Below the pieces are notes generated by a model. That model saw only the letters and a program-made list of their open reading frames with translations, was not told where the DNA came from and searched no databases. The translations under genes were made by a program, and so were the position numbers. Source: a virus. From it: a stretch of 64,000 nucleotides of DNA. The DNA lies in IMG/VR virus record IMGVR_UViG_3300033993_002274, positions 31,869-95,868 of that record; one strand, written 5' to 3'. Shown in pieces: positions 16,901-26,066 of this stretch (the stretch's first letter is position 1; the number at the start of each line of letters is the position of its first letter).

Positions 16901-18795
16901 GAATTTGTATTCGCTAAAGGACTATTATTTTCTGATGAAATTGCAACATTTGCACTTTGAGCGAATGAACTTTGACTACTATCTTCAGGAAGTGTTTCAT
17001 CAGTACATGGGCAGGCCTCACAATCAGGATAAGACAACATGGGTAAAGAAATTCTTTTAAATATATTTTCTTTTCCTAATGGTTTAATTGATTGGGTTTT
17101 ACAACCACCTTTAGGTCTTGCTCCAAATGTGATTGCACTTATCGCTAAACAAATACCATATATAACAACATTTATTACCCATATTAAAAGATTTATCAAT
17201 ATTCTTAATATTGGGTATATAAATGCAACAAAGTGTAAAATGATTATTAAAGTTATGAACGTAGGTGTAAGTAGTATTAAAAGTAGACTTAGTAAAAAGA
17301 ACAAAAAGTCAAAATTTCTTACACCATCATTAACCGGAAATCTGTTTGTGGTGGTAGTACATCGTCTATCTGTAATTTCTTTTATACCTAAATGTCTACT
17401 TCTATTGAATCCCCACTTCCATCTATCTATAAAATTTGCAACTGTATAAACTTTATTGAAATTAAATTGATAAAACTTATCATTACAGTTTACAGCCTCT
17501 TGAATCATTTGTTGACCTATTGTCGTATTCACATCCCCATAATCATCCCAATCTAAACTAAATGCGTATGATTTTAATTGTGCGGTTACGTCTGTAGGCG
17601 CATTGATGTTAGATGTGGTCCATCCCCATTCTTTAACATTTGGAACCAAATAATCTGCTCTTAATACACTTGATTCCATTCCATCTTCATTCTGATATTG
17701 GATTCTAAATCTATATTTTCCTTTTGTTGGTATACCGACATTTGGGTCTGTTGATAGTACTTGTTCACCAAACTCGTTTGTTGTTACGTAGTCCAAATTC
17801 ATTGGGACGTTTACTAACCAAGTACCGTTGTCATCAATTATTTTACCTCCTTCGGGTAGTGAATATTGTTCTAATGCCGGTCTACCGTTTACATCATAAT
17901 TTATTGTTTGTCTAATTGCTAATATTCTTCCTTGCCCTGTGACTAAATCACATAAATTACCGGAGTCTTTTTTAGGTTTACAATTTGATTTTAAAAAGTC
18001 TTCTTCACTTGTTGAAAACAATGAACCCATAAAAACGGCTTGAGGTGTAATTTCAATCCCTAAATCTCTTAAATCAAAATCAACTCTTGTTATTCCAACA
18101 TTACAAATGTTTTCTTCACCCCAGAAAGATGCAACGTCTATATCTTTTTTTTGATTTACTATTTGAGGTAGTGAGTCTAAATCTGTCGATGATTTAAATT
18201 GGTCCCCATCAAATTGTTCTGTAGTTCCCCGACCTAATCTTATTAAGTCTGAAGGTCTAAGTGAAAAACAACCGATGTTTGATAAGTCTAAATCTAGTAT
18301 TGCGGTTTGAATACCTAACGGTACACCAATAATCATAAAGTCACCACTTTCATTAGTTTTTACAGTGTACTTATAATACTTTTCATAAACTTCTAAAACT
18401 TCATTTCTTGTTAAAACATCCTCCACATCAGGAAATGTACCAGTCGGACTATGACCACCATACTCTTTAACATATGGTAATAAGTTATATCTATAACCAT
18501 CTTCGTTTTTTTGGTCAGGTCTTTTATAAGGGTATAATGTGGATATAATTGGGTCGTTTTCGTCAATAGCATCCAATGGAACAAAAATAGATACATTTGC
18601 GTTTGGAACACCGTACCCACCATTAACAACAACTCTACCTGCAACAACACCGTAGTCGGCACAAAATCTTGTATATACATCTTCTTGTCTTAACTTTAAA
18701 GATAGTATCTCTAAAAAGTCAAAATCCTGTGTTACGTTAATTCTTAGATTTTGGTCTTTTGTTGGTTGAGCCTTTAGTCTATATGTTTTGGTCAT
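13942..18795 (-). CDS. Giant tail protein with carboxypeptidase-regulatory-like domain and hydrophobic segment
   Basis: 1617 residues. Near the N-terminus, GRVVVNGGYGVPNANVSIFV and later TNESGDFMIIGVP match a carboxypeptidase-regulatory-like/transthyretin-type domain split by an insert. At about residues 490-560 a very hydrophobic stretch (FLFFLLSLLLILLTPTF, then three further segments to AISAITFGA) could form three to four membrane helices. A Cys-rich patch follows (CEACPC). The C-terminal ~900 residues are beta-rich and Ser/Thr/Asn-rich. It directly follows the gp6-like wedge gene, where T4 encodes gp7. The membrane-like stretch is unusual for a baseplate protein and may act in envelope penetration (inference). 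Confidence 0.55.
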   Translation of the reverse strand: MTKTYRLKAQPTKDQNLRINVTQDFDFLEILSLKLRQEDVYTRFCADYGVVAGRVVVNGGYGVPNANVSIFVPLDAIDENDPIISTLYPYKRPDQKNEDGYRYNLLPYVKEYGGHSPTGTFPDVEDVLTRNEVLEVYEKYYKYTVKTNESGDFMIIGVPLGIQTAILDLDLSNIGCFSLRPSDLIRLGRGTTEQFDGDQFKSSTDLDSLPQIVNQKKDIDVASFWGEENICNVGITRVDFDLRDLGIEITPQAVFMGSLFSTSEEDFLKSNCKPKKDSGNLCDLVTGQGRILAIRQTINYDVNGRPALEQYSLPEGGKIIDDNGTWLVNVPMNLDYVTTNEFGEQVLSTDPNVGIPTKGKYRFRIQYQNEDGMESSVLRADYLVPNVKEWGWTTSNINAPTDVTAQLKSYAFSLDWDDYGDVNTTIGQQMIQEAVNCNDKFYQFNFNKVYTVANFIDRWKWGFNRSRHLGIKEITDRRCTTTTNRFPVNDGVRNFDFLFFLLSLLLILLTPTFITLIIILHFVAFIYPILRILINLLIWVINVVIYGICLAISAITFGARPKGGCKTQSIKPLGKENIFKRISLPMLSYPDCEACPCTDETLPEDSSQSSFAQSANVAISSENNSPLANTNSTTSYSVYNSSQASSANDPDAFNNGVVQAMAGYQFQNLGNDNDKLVKTPIAEYPAQGGIKVLANDVTLSQSLNLANIRQRYFEGDNLIQTTVRNNIPNTTTLDASQPFTDSVMMLFVDSGTFNGLQPGQLLTFQDINLINDPNLTGITNSNQFNTNSITGTTPYNATSLVTVPVNYINQAGLQQTVNLKLNISEDGKDYKYPAGVEYFQVITGGTVSQFSGLTNTTGGLLNKYLFKKTQRFCYGTPVQQCDYVFPIKFIDNFANYEIIFLTRGTDPYTDKQNIRYDLSKLFGFNLGSGPVIEGSYYLNVPIQQNSGSGAWFNDYKTPESHLVSNNTNASLYHPPFGFTPDSTLFSAFTNNSPYFYNSTDKSQQTFKAYSSDAVTLSYFTSTPGVYSNIQPSVGNNKLAFQWTNGVLSAQGNIEGGTLIASNATPGTSINIATTTTRVYSPAYHTSVVSNISISNSSNIVFRSDRLPTSSATELSGNNSFSLFLNDNFAVYTVDEDGGTSLAPSTNGPNDTTNNAQDITGDTPSQISSTVLASLSCENMTVLKCYQGGGTSFSVQNPCSENPNGKRMSGGCYKFVDSPLLVSIPKDVTYFFEWKTRFRMVFAACRGIFSHVFQNNWVNGSLYMFSLKKQTIFNIAGQPKKYKFCGSPDSTLRPYQGPIFYTRGTTNSLFYRGAIYDGSKFIGQKPRKLNITSSTFEDANFKGMNVRNLFFPTTIMDLGPRDEFTKEICTNPNFEGYLIETIKSTSYNDTSEILQLFIISRLINSNFWGQVLGLGDSSINRMFSRSEDRIDGDVAQMFSINSEYGIEEFDEDNYTDNELYIGTGDALMGIFFSSNTINRLTLSPGIQTFAPNLTNYFGYPNTQVVPTYQWSSSTTSTIFGSDTNDWVTDVLANGSFYYQKYQNFSFNPPTTPYFNPSTTGGRGYIFNQTPQGLSNPNWPAGTQQSFIVGGPNHFYFGLNKGKSAINRYIKAYILNQDE

Positions 18796-18807
18796 TTACT
18801 GTTTTAA

Positions 18808-18815
18808 AATAAATA
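18808..18815 (-). promoter_or_regulatory. TATTTATT element, candidate late promoter
   Basis: A one-mismatch copy of TATTTATA on the coding strand, 12 bases upstream of the 1617-residue protein start. The surrounding gap (18796-18869) is A/T-rich and shows nothing else convincing. Confidence 0.3.
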
Positions 18816-18869
18816 GATAATTTAGGTTTTTTATTTAAAACTAATAACCTTAAAAATAAAATAAATGAT

Positions 18870-20708
18870 TTAGTAGAAGTCTACGGTTCTTAGTTGTTTT
18901 ACCCTTACATTAATATCTCTAGAATCAAATCTGATTTGATATATTTGGTCTGGTTCGGCAAATAAGGTGTCGTCAATTAATAAAATTTCTTTGGTTTCCG
19001 CATCGGCGTACCTTTGAGATGTTTCAGATGACGAATATTGACCCCCTGTTCTGTTATATATTTTCAAATCTGTTAATGTATTAACACCTGCAACGTCTTG
19101 TATTAATCTTCTAATATCAGAAACGTTTACATTTTGACCTAAATCTCTGTTTTGCGGATTCATGTAAGTTGATACTTGGTCAATAATTTGAGTAATTATT
19201 TGACTTTGAGCGGTATTATTTTCGATTACAACAGATATTTCAAACTCTAAATCTATTACCTTTGCGACATCAATTGATATGTAGTCATTTATCATTCTAT
19301 ACTTAGACAAATAGGTTGCCAAGTTTGTTTTAATTGCGTTTGGAACTGTTTGTGTTAGATTCCCGTCTGAATCATATGATAAAATTTGTACAGTAACTTT
19401 GTTATTATTTTCTGTAATCGCGACTTTGGCAGGTGCCCCAAATTTACCTGGCATTGTATCGATTAAAGATTTATAGTCATTAACTGTCACCGCTCTTTTT
19501 TGTGCCGCAAAGTTAAAACTAACCATGTTTCTTGCCTCTTCAATTGTTGGTTGGTTTGCTCCTCCAACCGCACTTGTTACATTATTAATTTTTAATGATT
19601 GTACAACACTTTGATTGATTTGTGATGATGGTCCGTTTACCGCTAAATTAACTAATCCAACTTGGTTGATTGAACCAACACCAACATTTGATGCAGTTCC
19701 TCCACCTACTCGGTACTGAACAAATAGTGTTGTGTTAGGTGTTACTGTAAGTCCCAATCCGATATTATTTTGATAATTTTGTATTTTTAATGGGGTTCCA
19801 AGATTTGCAAATTGTTGAAGTTGTTGATTTGGTGTTGTCGTTGCTGCCCCAAATTGTACCTTCATATAACTTTCGGGTGTGTATTCTGTTATAAATCTGT
19901 TGTCAGTTTTTATATATTGACCAACTTTAACGCCAGCATTGTCTATTGGTTTTGTGGGGTCCTCAATAAAAACTGTGTCTTCCGCCAATGCGTCAACTTC
20001 ATACCATTTGTTCTGTGATGTTATAAATTCAGCATTTGTTGGGGTTGATTGGTATTGTGTTCCGTCTTTTTGTATGATTGTTGTAACAGACAAAACATTC
20101 TTTTCAGGTAAAAAGAAACTATAGAAAGGAACTACGTCTGCAGCATTTACAACTTGTTTATATATTTTAGTAACACCATTAACAACAACTTCTCTTTTAG
20201 TTATTATATAACTTGTTATTTTATTATTGTTGTCAAAAACAGGGGTTTTGGTTCTATTATTTACCCCTTCGTTGTTATATTGTGTAGAAAAATCAACATC
20301 ATAGACTGTTTCAAATGTTTGCCCTCCACCATTAAACTGAGCCCCCGCTCTTAAAATACCTAAGTATCTTGAATCTTCATTGTCACCAAATGCCGGAACT
20401 TGTATTGATATTTCCACAAGAGCAACTGAAGGTCTAAATCCCGGTATTTTCAAACCATAGGTTCTTGCAATATTAAAAATAGAAGACCTTTGTTGTGCAT
20501 ATTGTAAGACAGTTTCTTGAATACTTCTATCGATATGAAAATGTAAATTATCTCCAATCGCAGCATTTAAATCCATCAAAACTGAAAAGATTGAAGCGTC
20601 ATTAAAATTTTGAATTATTTCAGGATAATACTGTTGGGTATAGTTGATTAAGTCCTTTCTTAGACTTTCAAAATCCCTACTTGTATAATTAATTTTTTGA
20701 GTTGCCAT
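18870..20708 (-). CDS. gp6: Baseplate wedge protein, gp6/baseplate J family
   Basis: 612 residues (T4 gp6 is 660). The N-terminus INYTSRDFESLRKDLINYTQ and the following DASIFSVLMDLNAAIGDNL are hallmarks of gp6-type/baseplate J proteins. VNDYKSLIDTMPGKFGAPAK in the second half and VSDIRRLIQDVAGVNTL near the end also fit. gp6 forms the ring that joins baseplate wedges around the hub. It lies 2 bases downstream of the gp25-like gene, the T4-like pairing. The assignment is firm at family level. Confidence 0.88.
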   Translation of the reverse strand: MATQKINYTSRDFESLRKDLINYTQQYYPEIIQNFNDASIFSVLMDLNAAIGDNLHFHIDRSIQETVLQYAQQRSSIFNIARTYGLKIPGFRPSVALVEISIQVPAFGDNEDSRYLGILRAGAQFNGGGQTFETVYDVDFSTQYNNEGVNNRTKTPVFDNNNKITSYIITKREVVVNGVTKIYKQVVNAADVVPFYSFFLPEKNVLSVTTIIQKDGTQYQSTPTNAEFITSQNKWYEVDALAEDTVFIEDPTKPIDNAGVKVGQYIKTDNRFITEYTPESYMKVQFGAATTTPNQQLQQFANLGTPLKIQNYQNNIGLGLTVTPNTTLFVQYRVGGGTASNVGVGSINQVGLVNLAVNGPSSQINQSVVQSLKINNVTSAVGGANQPTIEEARNMVSFNFAAQKRAVTVNDYKSLIDTMPGKFGAPAKVAITENNNKVTVQILSYDSDGNLTQTVPNAIKTNLATYLSKYRMINDYISIDVAKVIDLEFEISVVIENNTAQSQIITQIIDQVSTYMNPQNRDLGQNVNVSDIRRLIQDVAGVNTLTDLKIYNRTGGQYSSSETSQRYADAETKEILLIDDTLFAEPDQIYQIRFDSRDINVRVKQLRTVDFY

Positions 20709-20710
20709 AA

Positions 20711-21175
20711 TTATATGTTAATTATTATAAATTCTCTTGAACCAAACGAGTTGTTGTCGTCCGTATAATCTATTGTAAGTTTAGCTGTGTATTCTTGAGT
20801 TGCTCTACCAGGTATTCTATATATATCACTTGTTCCTAATAACTCTTGGTTAATGTCACCTGGAGCCTCATCTGATTGTAAATATGGAACCACTTTAATT
20901 TCATTTATAGTTAAATTTGGTATGTACTTGTCAACCTGTTGTTGTATTTCAGATTTGATTCCGTCAAACGTTTCACCATCCAAAGGGTCAAAAATAAATT
21001 CATATATACGTGTTCCAAAATCAGGATTATAATATCTACTACCTCTTGCGGTTAATATCAAATGTAAAAGGTCTGCCCGTATCTCATCACCAGCATTTTC
21101 GGTTAAATCAAAATAATAAGATTTTGGACTATCCCTAAAGGGAAAATTAACACCATAAGTTCTTCCATCTGCCAT
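20711..21175 (-). CDS. gp25: Baseplate wedge protein, GPW/gp25 family
   Basis: 154 residues (T4 gp25 is 132). The core LLHLILTARGSRYYNPDFGT followed by RIYEFIFDPLD is diagnostic of the GPW/gp25 family. Despite the old 'lysozyme-like' label it is a structural wedge protein that starts sheath polymerisation with gp53. The C-terminal IDYTDDNNSFGSREFIIIN extends slightly beyond the T4 length. It is followed at once by the gp6-like gene. The start is preceded at 4 bases by TATTTATG and at 40 bases by TATTTATA. Confidence 0.88.
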   Translation of the reverse strand: MADGRTYGVNFPFRDSPKSYYFDLTENAGDEIRADLLHLILTARGSRYYNPDFGTRIYEFIFDPLDGETFDGIKSEIQQQVDKYIPNLTINEIKVVPYLQSDEAPGDINQELLGTSDIYRIPGRATQEYTAKLTIDYTDDNNSFGSREFIIINI

Positions 21176-21215
21176 ATTACATAAATATAATATCCAACAT
21201 TTTTAGTTAAATAGA

Positions 21216-21223
21216 TATAAATA
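21216..21223 (-). promoter_or_regulatory. TATTTATA element upstream of gp25-gp6
   Basis: A perfect coding-strand TATTTATA 40 bases before the gp25 start. It lies immediately after the nrdA terminator, where a promoter for the baseplate genes is expected. A second imperfect copy (TATTTATG) lies at 21180-21187. Confidence 0.45.
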
Positions 21224-21249
21224 AAAAATCCGAGTATAACTCGGATTAA
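21221..21249 (-). terminator. Intrinsic terminator after nrdA
   Basis: On the minus strand, AATCCGAG and CTCGGATT form a perfect 8-bp stem with a 5-base loop, followed by TTTTTTAT. It lies immediately after the nrdA stop and separates the replication module from the baseplate module. Confidence 0.85.
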
Positions 21250-21252
21250 TTT

Positions 21253-23676
21253 TTAAGAAGAACAACCAAAACAATCAAAGTCTGAATTAGTTGGTTTTGG
21301 TGGAAGATTCATATATGAATAATCTACTTTTGGTTCAACCGGTGAAACTTTTGGTTTTTCCTTTTTTGTAACATCTAAAGCCAAGTGTTTTGCTCCTGTT
21401 GAAATGGCCTTTGTTCTTACATAATAACAAAGAGTCTTTAGACCTTTTTCCCATCCATAAAAATGTGAAGATGTTATTTTAGAAAGTGTTGGGTTAGACA
21501 TGTAAATATTCATAGATTGTGATTGGTCAATAAACGGAGCTCTTTCGGCAGCCATGTCAATCAATTCTCTTTGTGAAATTTCCCAAATTGTTTTGTATTT
21601 TGGAATCAAATGTTCAATTCTTTTAACCTTTCTATTATAACCTTTTTCTTCAGTATCTAAGTAATTGTTGAAATTAATATTTTGAATTGAACCTTCATTC
21701 ATAATAATTTCATTTTTTAAATCCTCGGACCAAATTCCAATTTTTTCAAAGTCGTTGATTAGGTATTTGTTTACAATCATAATTTCACCTCCAACAACAC
21801 GTCTATTAAATAAAGCCGAATGTGCGGGTTCTGTCATTTCGAATGAACCTGTAATTTTGGCGGAAGATGCTACAGGCATTTGAGCGGTGAATAATGAATT
21901 ACACACCCCATAAGTCATCACGTCTTCTTTCAAGGTTTTCCAATCCATAAACAAATCTTCTTCAGAGAGTCCCCACATATCAAATTGAAAAATCCCTTGT
22001 GACATAGGTGAACCTTTGAAAAACTCATATGGGGTTCTCAAACCTTTTTTACACAAGTCATTACTTTCAAGAATAGCCGCGTAATAGATTGTTTCAAAAA
22101 TGTTTTTATTTAATTTTTTAGCCTCAGGTGAGGTAAATATGTAATCCATTAAATAAAATACATCAGCCAATCCTTGTGTTCCAATTGCAATTGCTCTTTG
22201 TTCTAAACCACCTCTATGACCTTTTTCAGTAGAATAGTTATTTTTATCAATAACATTATTTAATGCTCTAACAACTTTTCTAACTTCACTTATTAATAAA
22301 GAATAATCAAACTGTCCGTCTTTGATATAATTTTTTAACACTATTGAAGACAAAGTACAAATTGCTGTGGTCTTTTCATCTGTATATTGGTAAATCTCAT
22401 TACATAGGTTAGACTGTTTAATTACTCCAATATTTTGGTGGTTAGTTTTTTTGTTTGCACTATCTTTAGAACATAAATAAGGAACTCCCGTTTCTACTTG
22501 AGACTCAATAATTTTAGTCCAAATGTCTTGTGCTTTAACTTTTTTACCAAGACCCATACTAACTGCCGTGTTATACACTTCTTCGTATTCATCTCCAAAA
22601 CATTCTTGTAATGCCTTTAGTCCTGCCTTTTTAATATCATTAGGACAGAATAAATACCAATCGGCGTTGTTCTTAACCGCATTCATAAAGTTGTCAGGAA
22701 TCCAAAGTGCTGTAAATAAATCACGAGCTCTTAGTTCTTCGGCTCCTGTGTTCTTTTTAATATCTAATAAATCAAATATGTCTTTGTGCCAAGGTTCAAG
22801 ATATATTGCCGCACTACCCGGTCTTCTACCTTGTTGATTAAAAAATCTTAAAGACTCATTAACGATTTTTAAATATTTTAACAATCCCCCTGCGTAACCA
22901 CCTGAACTTGAAATTCTACTTTCTTTACTTCTTATGTTAGACATTGAAAGTCCAATCCCGGCAGCATCCGATGAATAAGTTGAAATATCATTCATTGTAT
23001 TTAACAATCCTTCTCTTGAGTCTGAATCGTTGTAGTGTAAAACACAAGACGCAAGTTGTGGTGTTTTGGTGCCAGAGTTAATCATAATTGGTGTTGCTGG
23101 TGAAATAAGTTGAGTCGATAAAGAGTTATAATACTCTAACGCATCTTCTAATGTATTAGTAACCCATATCGCAACTCTCATATACATATGTTGTGGTCGT
23201 TCAACAACTTTACCATTTGGTCTTTTTAACAAATACATTTCTTGTAATGACCTCCAAGCAAAATAATCAAAGTTATAATCGTTGTCATGTTTAATTGCAA
23301 CGTCGACAGTATCTTCACCGTAATATTCAATTCGTTTAATTAATTCTTCATTAACAACTCCATCCTCGTAAAGTAATCTCATAGTCTTTGAAAAACTTTC
23401 ATCAGTTTCTTTATGATATGAAGATATTGCAACCGACGAAGCCATTCTTGAATAGTCGTGATGACTTCCTGTATAGGCTGCCGCAATCTCATAAATTAAC
23501 TTATCAAGTTCTTTAGTTGTTACTTCCCCCTCAGTCGGAACCGATGTGATTACTTTAATAAAAATTTCATCTGAGTTTACGTTCAAACCTTTTGCTGAAC
23601 GTTTTACTCTGTTATAAATTTTTTGTGGATTGAACGCCACGTTCTCTCCATTTCTTTTTGTTATTTTTAATGACAT
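21253..23676 (-). CDS. nrdA: Ribonucleoside-diphosphate reductase, class I, large (alpha) subunit
   Basis: 807 residues. An N-terminal ATP-cone (ITKRNGENVAFNPQKIYNRV) provides allosteric activity control. The catalytic barrel shows SCVLHYNDSD, NLCNEIYQY and AICTLSSIVLKNYI with the expected active-site Cys residues, and EPWHKDIFDLLD. The C-terminus ends in CFGCSS, the redox-active Cys pair that passes electrons from thioredoxin or glutaredoxin. It reduces ribonucleoside diphosphates to supply dNTPs for phage replication. No intein or intron interrupts it, although phage RNR genes often carry them. It follows nrdB by 10 bases and ends in a terminator. Confidence 0.95.
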   Translation of the reverse strand: MSLKITKRNGENVAFNPQKIYNRVKRSAKGLNVNSDEIFIKVITSVPTEGEVTTKELDKLIYEIAAAYTGSHHDYSRMASSVAISSYHKETDESFSKTMRLLYEDGVVNEELIKRIEYYGEDTVDVAIKHDNDYNFDYFAWRSLQEMYLLKRPNGKVVERPQHMYMRVAIWVTNTLEDALEYYNSLSTQLISPATPIMINSGTKTPQLASCVLHYNDSDSREGLLNTMNDISTYSSDAAGIGLSMSNIRSKESRISSSGGYAGGLLKYLKIVNESLRFFNQQGRRPGSAAIYLEPWHKDIFDLLDIKKNTGAEELRARDLFTALWIPDNFMNAVKNNADWYLFCPNDIKKAGLKALQECFGDEYEEVYNTAVSMGLGKKVKAQDIWTKIIESQVETGVPYLCSKDSANKKTNHQNIGVIKQSNLCNEIYQYTDEKTTAICTLSSIVLKNYIKDGQFDYSLLISEVRKVVRALNNVIDKNNYSTEKGHRGGLEQRAIAIGTQGLADVFYLMDYIFTSPEAKKLNKNIFETIYYAAILESNDLCKKGLRTPYEFFKGSPMSQGIFQFDMWGLSEEDLFMDWKTLKEDVMTYGVCNSLFTAQMPVASSAKITGSFEMTEPAHSALFNRRVVGGEIMIVNKYLINDFEKIGIWSEDLKNEIIMNEGSIQNINFNNYLDTEEKGYNRKVKRIEHLIPKYKTIWEISQRELIDMAAERAPFIDQSQSMNIYMSNPTLSKITSSHFYGWEKGLKTLCYYVRTKAISTGAKHLALDVTKKEKPKVSPVEPKVDYSYMNLPPKPTNSDFDCFGCSS

Positions 23677-23686
23677 ATTAATAAAT

Positions 23687-24634
23687 TTAAAAATCTTCTG
23701 TGAATGTTATAGTTTCGTTTAACTTTGCTTTTTGGTATTCCATTGTTCTTGATTCAAAGAAATTACCTTTTGTTTCAACCGCAATTTGTTCCATGAATTT
23801 AAATGGTTGTTCAACATTAAATTCTTTACTACAACCCATCTTAACCAATAAACCATCAACAACAAACTCTAAGTATTGTTTCATTAGATTAGAGTTCATA
23901 CCGATTAAAGATACTGGAAGTGATTCAGTGATAAATTCTTTTTCAATTTCTAATGCTGAAAGTAGAATTTCTTTGATTCTTTTTTCTGATGGTCTTTCTT
24001 CTAAGTGGTTATTTAATAAGTGAATTGCAAAATCACAATGTAAATTTTCATCTTTAAAGATAAGTGAATTAGCATTACATAATCCTTGCATAATACCTCT
24101 TGATTTCATCCAAAAAATAGAACAAAAAGAACCTGAAAAGAAAATACCTTCAACGGCAGCAAACGCAACTAACCTTTCGGCAAATGACGCCTTTTCAATC
24201 CATTCTAATGCCCATTTAGCTTTCTTTTGAACAGCCGGTAATCTATCAATCGCATTGAAACATTCGTCCTTTTCTTTAGCGTTTGAGATATACGTATCAA
24301 TCAATAATGAATACATTAATGAGTGAATGTTTTCCATAGCCAATTGAAACCCGTAGAAAAATTTAGCTTCAGGATATTGAACTTCACGATAAAAGTTTTC
24401 AGCCAAGTTTTCATTCACAATACCATCTGACGCCGCAAAAAATGACAGTACATTCTTAATGAAGAATTTTTCATTTTCTGTCAAATTTTCCCAATCTCTG
24501 ATGTCATTTGTTAAATCGACTTCTTCTGCTGTCCAAAATGCAGCTTGGTGTTGTTTGTAAAATTCCCATATATCATTGTGTTCAATTGGGAAGATGACGA
24601 ACCGACCAGGATTTTCTGTTAATATTTTTTCCAT
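23687..24634 (-). CDS. nrdB: Ribonucleoside-diphosphate reductase, class I, small (beta) subunit
   Basis: 315 residues of ferritin-like helices. The di-metal ligand set is visible: D in LTNDIRDW, E and H in [11 protein letters not shown] in AAVEGIFF, and E and H in [10 protein letters not shown]. The Tyr of IHSLMYS is placed as the radical-bearing Tyr. The C-terminal tail ([13 protein letters not shown]) would dock to NrdA. It generates the radical used by the large subunit. It sits directly upstream of nrdA, in beta-alpha order. Confidence 0.94.
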   Translation of the reverse strand: MEKILTENPGRFVIFPIEHNDIWEFYKQHQAAFWTAEEVDLTNDIRDWENLTENEKFFIKNVLSFFAASDGIVNENLAENFYREVQYPEAKFFYGFQLAMENIHSLMYSLLIDTYISNAKEKDECFNAIDRLPAVQKKAKWALEWIEKASFAERLVAFAAVEGIFFSGSFCSIFWMKSRGIMQGLCNANSLIFKDENLHCDFAIHLLNNHLEERPSEKRIKEILLSALEIEKEFITESLPVSLIGMNSNLMKQYLEFVVDGLLVKMGCSKEFNVEQPFKFMEQIAVETKGNFFESRTMEYQKAKLNETITFTEDF

Positions 24635-24648
24635 AATTTTTAATTAAT

Positions 24649-26028
24649 TTAAGATTGTTGTTCTTTTTGCTTTTTCTTTTCTAAAAGCTCTTTGATTCTA
24701 TTTTTGTTTCTTTCTTCTTTTTGTTCTTCCAAACCTAAGAAAGTCATACTTTGTTCTGTGTCTATTTCTAACATTCCGTTGTCAAATTTACAGTTTTCAA
24801 AAACAACACCGTCTTTACCAATTCTTGATTTGGTAATGGCGATTGTTGCCAAATTCATTTCTTTCTGTTGTAGACTCTTGGCCACTGTAATGATTACGTG
24901 ACCTACCTGAGCCTTTTTAATTGACCCACCCATTTGGTCTGTTGTAACCACTTCTGACGAAATCGAATTACGATTTCCTTGTGTTGCGGTCCAACCTGCG
25001 ATGTCCAACTCATGACACATAGCCTCAAACCCTCTCATTACTGAACCTTCACTTTTCCATTCATCACCCAACATTTTGTCAGGAACAACACAGTCAATGT
25101 AATCTAAAATAATCATATCGACTCTAGTTCCTTCAGCCATCATCTTTCTAACCTGATTTTTGATTTGATTCATAGTCACAGTATCGGAAGGTAGTTTTTT
25201 AATAATTAACTTATTTTTCATAGTTTCCTTAATGTGTTTTACCTTCGCCATAACTTCATCTCTATATTCAGACATGTCATCAGGATGAATCCCGGTCCAA
25301 AGCGTAAAGTGTTTTCTTTGGATAATTTTTGGGTTGTCTTCAAAAAATATTTGAAGAACGTTGTATCCCAAGTTGAATGCGTGGTTTGCAATTTTTGTAG
25401 TGAAAGTTGACTTACCAACACCCGTTGGTGCCAAAATAACACCAATCTCTCCCTTAGCTAAACCACCTTTCAATAGGTTGTCAATACCCGCAACCCCAAT
25501 TGGAATTGGGTGTCTGTAATCGTCGTTTAGAACCTCTTCAAGGTTGAAGAAAACGTCGGTTGTTCCTTTATCGACCTCACCAACTTGTAATGCTCCTCTT
25601 ACCATTTCTTCTAAGTGGTCATAACTTTCAAAATCACCCTTATCGATAATTGATTGTGCTTTAGTCATAACCTTCTGTAATTCTTGTTGTTTACAGAATT
25701 TTAATGACTTTTCTTGAACAAATAATGAACCGTCATCAGACACATCTTTTACTTGTTGTAATGTATCCAAAACGCTCTTTTGAGCCATCGGAGAAGATAT
25801 TTCTGACTTTGTAAGTTGTTCTAATGTATCAAATGTTGGAGTATGTTCATACTTTGAATAGAACTCCTTAATCATTTGACAAATAATACGAAAATATTGG
25901 TTGTCAAAATAGTGTGGGTCAATAACTTCAAGAATGGAATTTGAGAAATCTTTATATAAAATAATATTGTTTAATAATTGAATTTGAAAAGTATTTCCTA
26001 AGTATCCGAAGTTTTTTTTGTCTGACAT
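24649..26028 (-). CDS. gp41: Replicative DNA helicase, DnaB/gp41 family
   Basis: 459 residues. The N-terminal helical domain (QIQLLNNIILYKDFSNSIL) is DnaB-like. Then the RecA-fold ATPase: Walker A APTGVGKST at 200-208, Walker B RVDMIILDYIDCV, and SIKKAQVGHVIITVAKS as the DNA-loop/arginine-finger region. The C-terminal ~40 residues are charged (EQKEERNKNRIKELLEKKK), probably a partner-binding helix. The hexamer unwinds DNA at the phage fork. It follows the 150-residue gene and precedes nrdB by 14 bases. A separate primase gene is not seen in the window. Confidence 0.9.
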   Translation of the reverse strand: MSDKKNFGYLGNTFQIQLLNNIILYKDFSNSILEVIDPHYFDNQYFRIICQMIKEFYSKYEHTPTFDTLEQLTKSEISSPMAQKSVLDTLQQVKDVSDDGSLFVQEKSLKFCKQQELQKVMTKAQSIIDKGDFESYDHLEEMVRGALQVGEVDKGTTDVFFNLEEVLNDDYRHPIPIGVAGIDNLLKGGLAKGEIGVILAPTGVGKSTFTTKIANHAFNLGYNVLQIFFEDNPKIIQRKHFTLWTGIHPDDMSEYRDEVMAKVKHIKETMKNKLIIKKLPSDTVTMNQIKNQVRKMMAEGTRVDMIILDYIDCVVPDKMLGDEWKSEGSVMRGFEAMCHELDIAGWTATQGNRNSISSEVVTTDQMGGSIKKAQVGHVIITVAKSLQQKEMNLATIAITKSRIGKDGVVFENCKFDNGMLEIDTEQSMTFLGLEEQKEERNKNRIKELLEKKKQKEQQS

Positions 26029-26055
26029 ATTCTGTATTTTTTTTTCTTTGTATAT

Positions 26056-26063
26056 GATAAATA
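26056..26063 (-). promoter_or_regulatory. TATTTATC element upstream of helicase
   Basis: A one-mismatch copy of TATTTATA 27 bases upstream of the helicase ATG, in a 38-base gap. Here it precedes a replication gene, so the element is not exclusively linked to structural genes, or this copy is fortuitous. Confidence 0.2.
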
Positions 26064-26066
26064 TGA

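Noticed and set aside
17039-17449. 136-codon plus-strand open frame with hydrophobic character
   Set aside because: It is antisense to the hydrophobic segment of the 1617-residue tail protein, and its open length follows from that composition.
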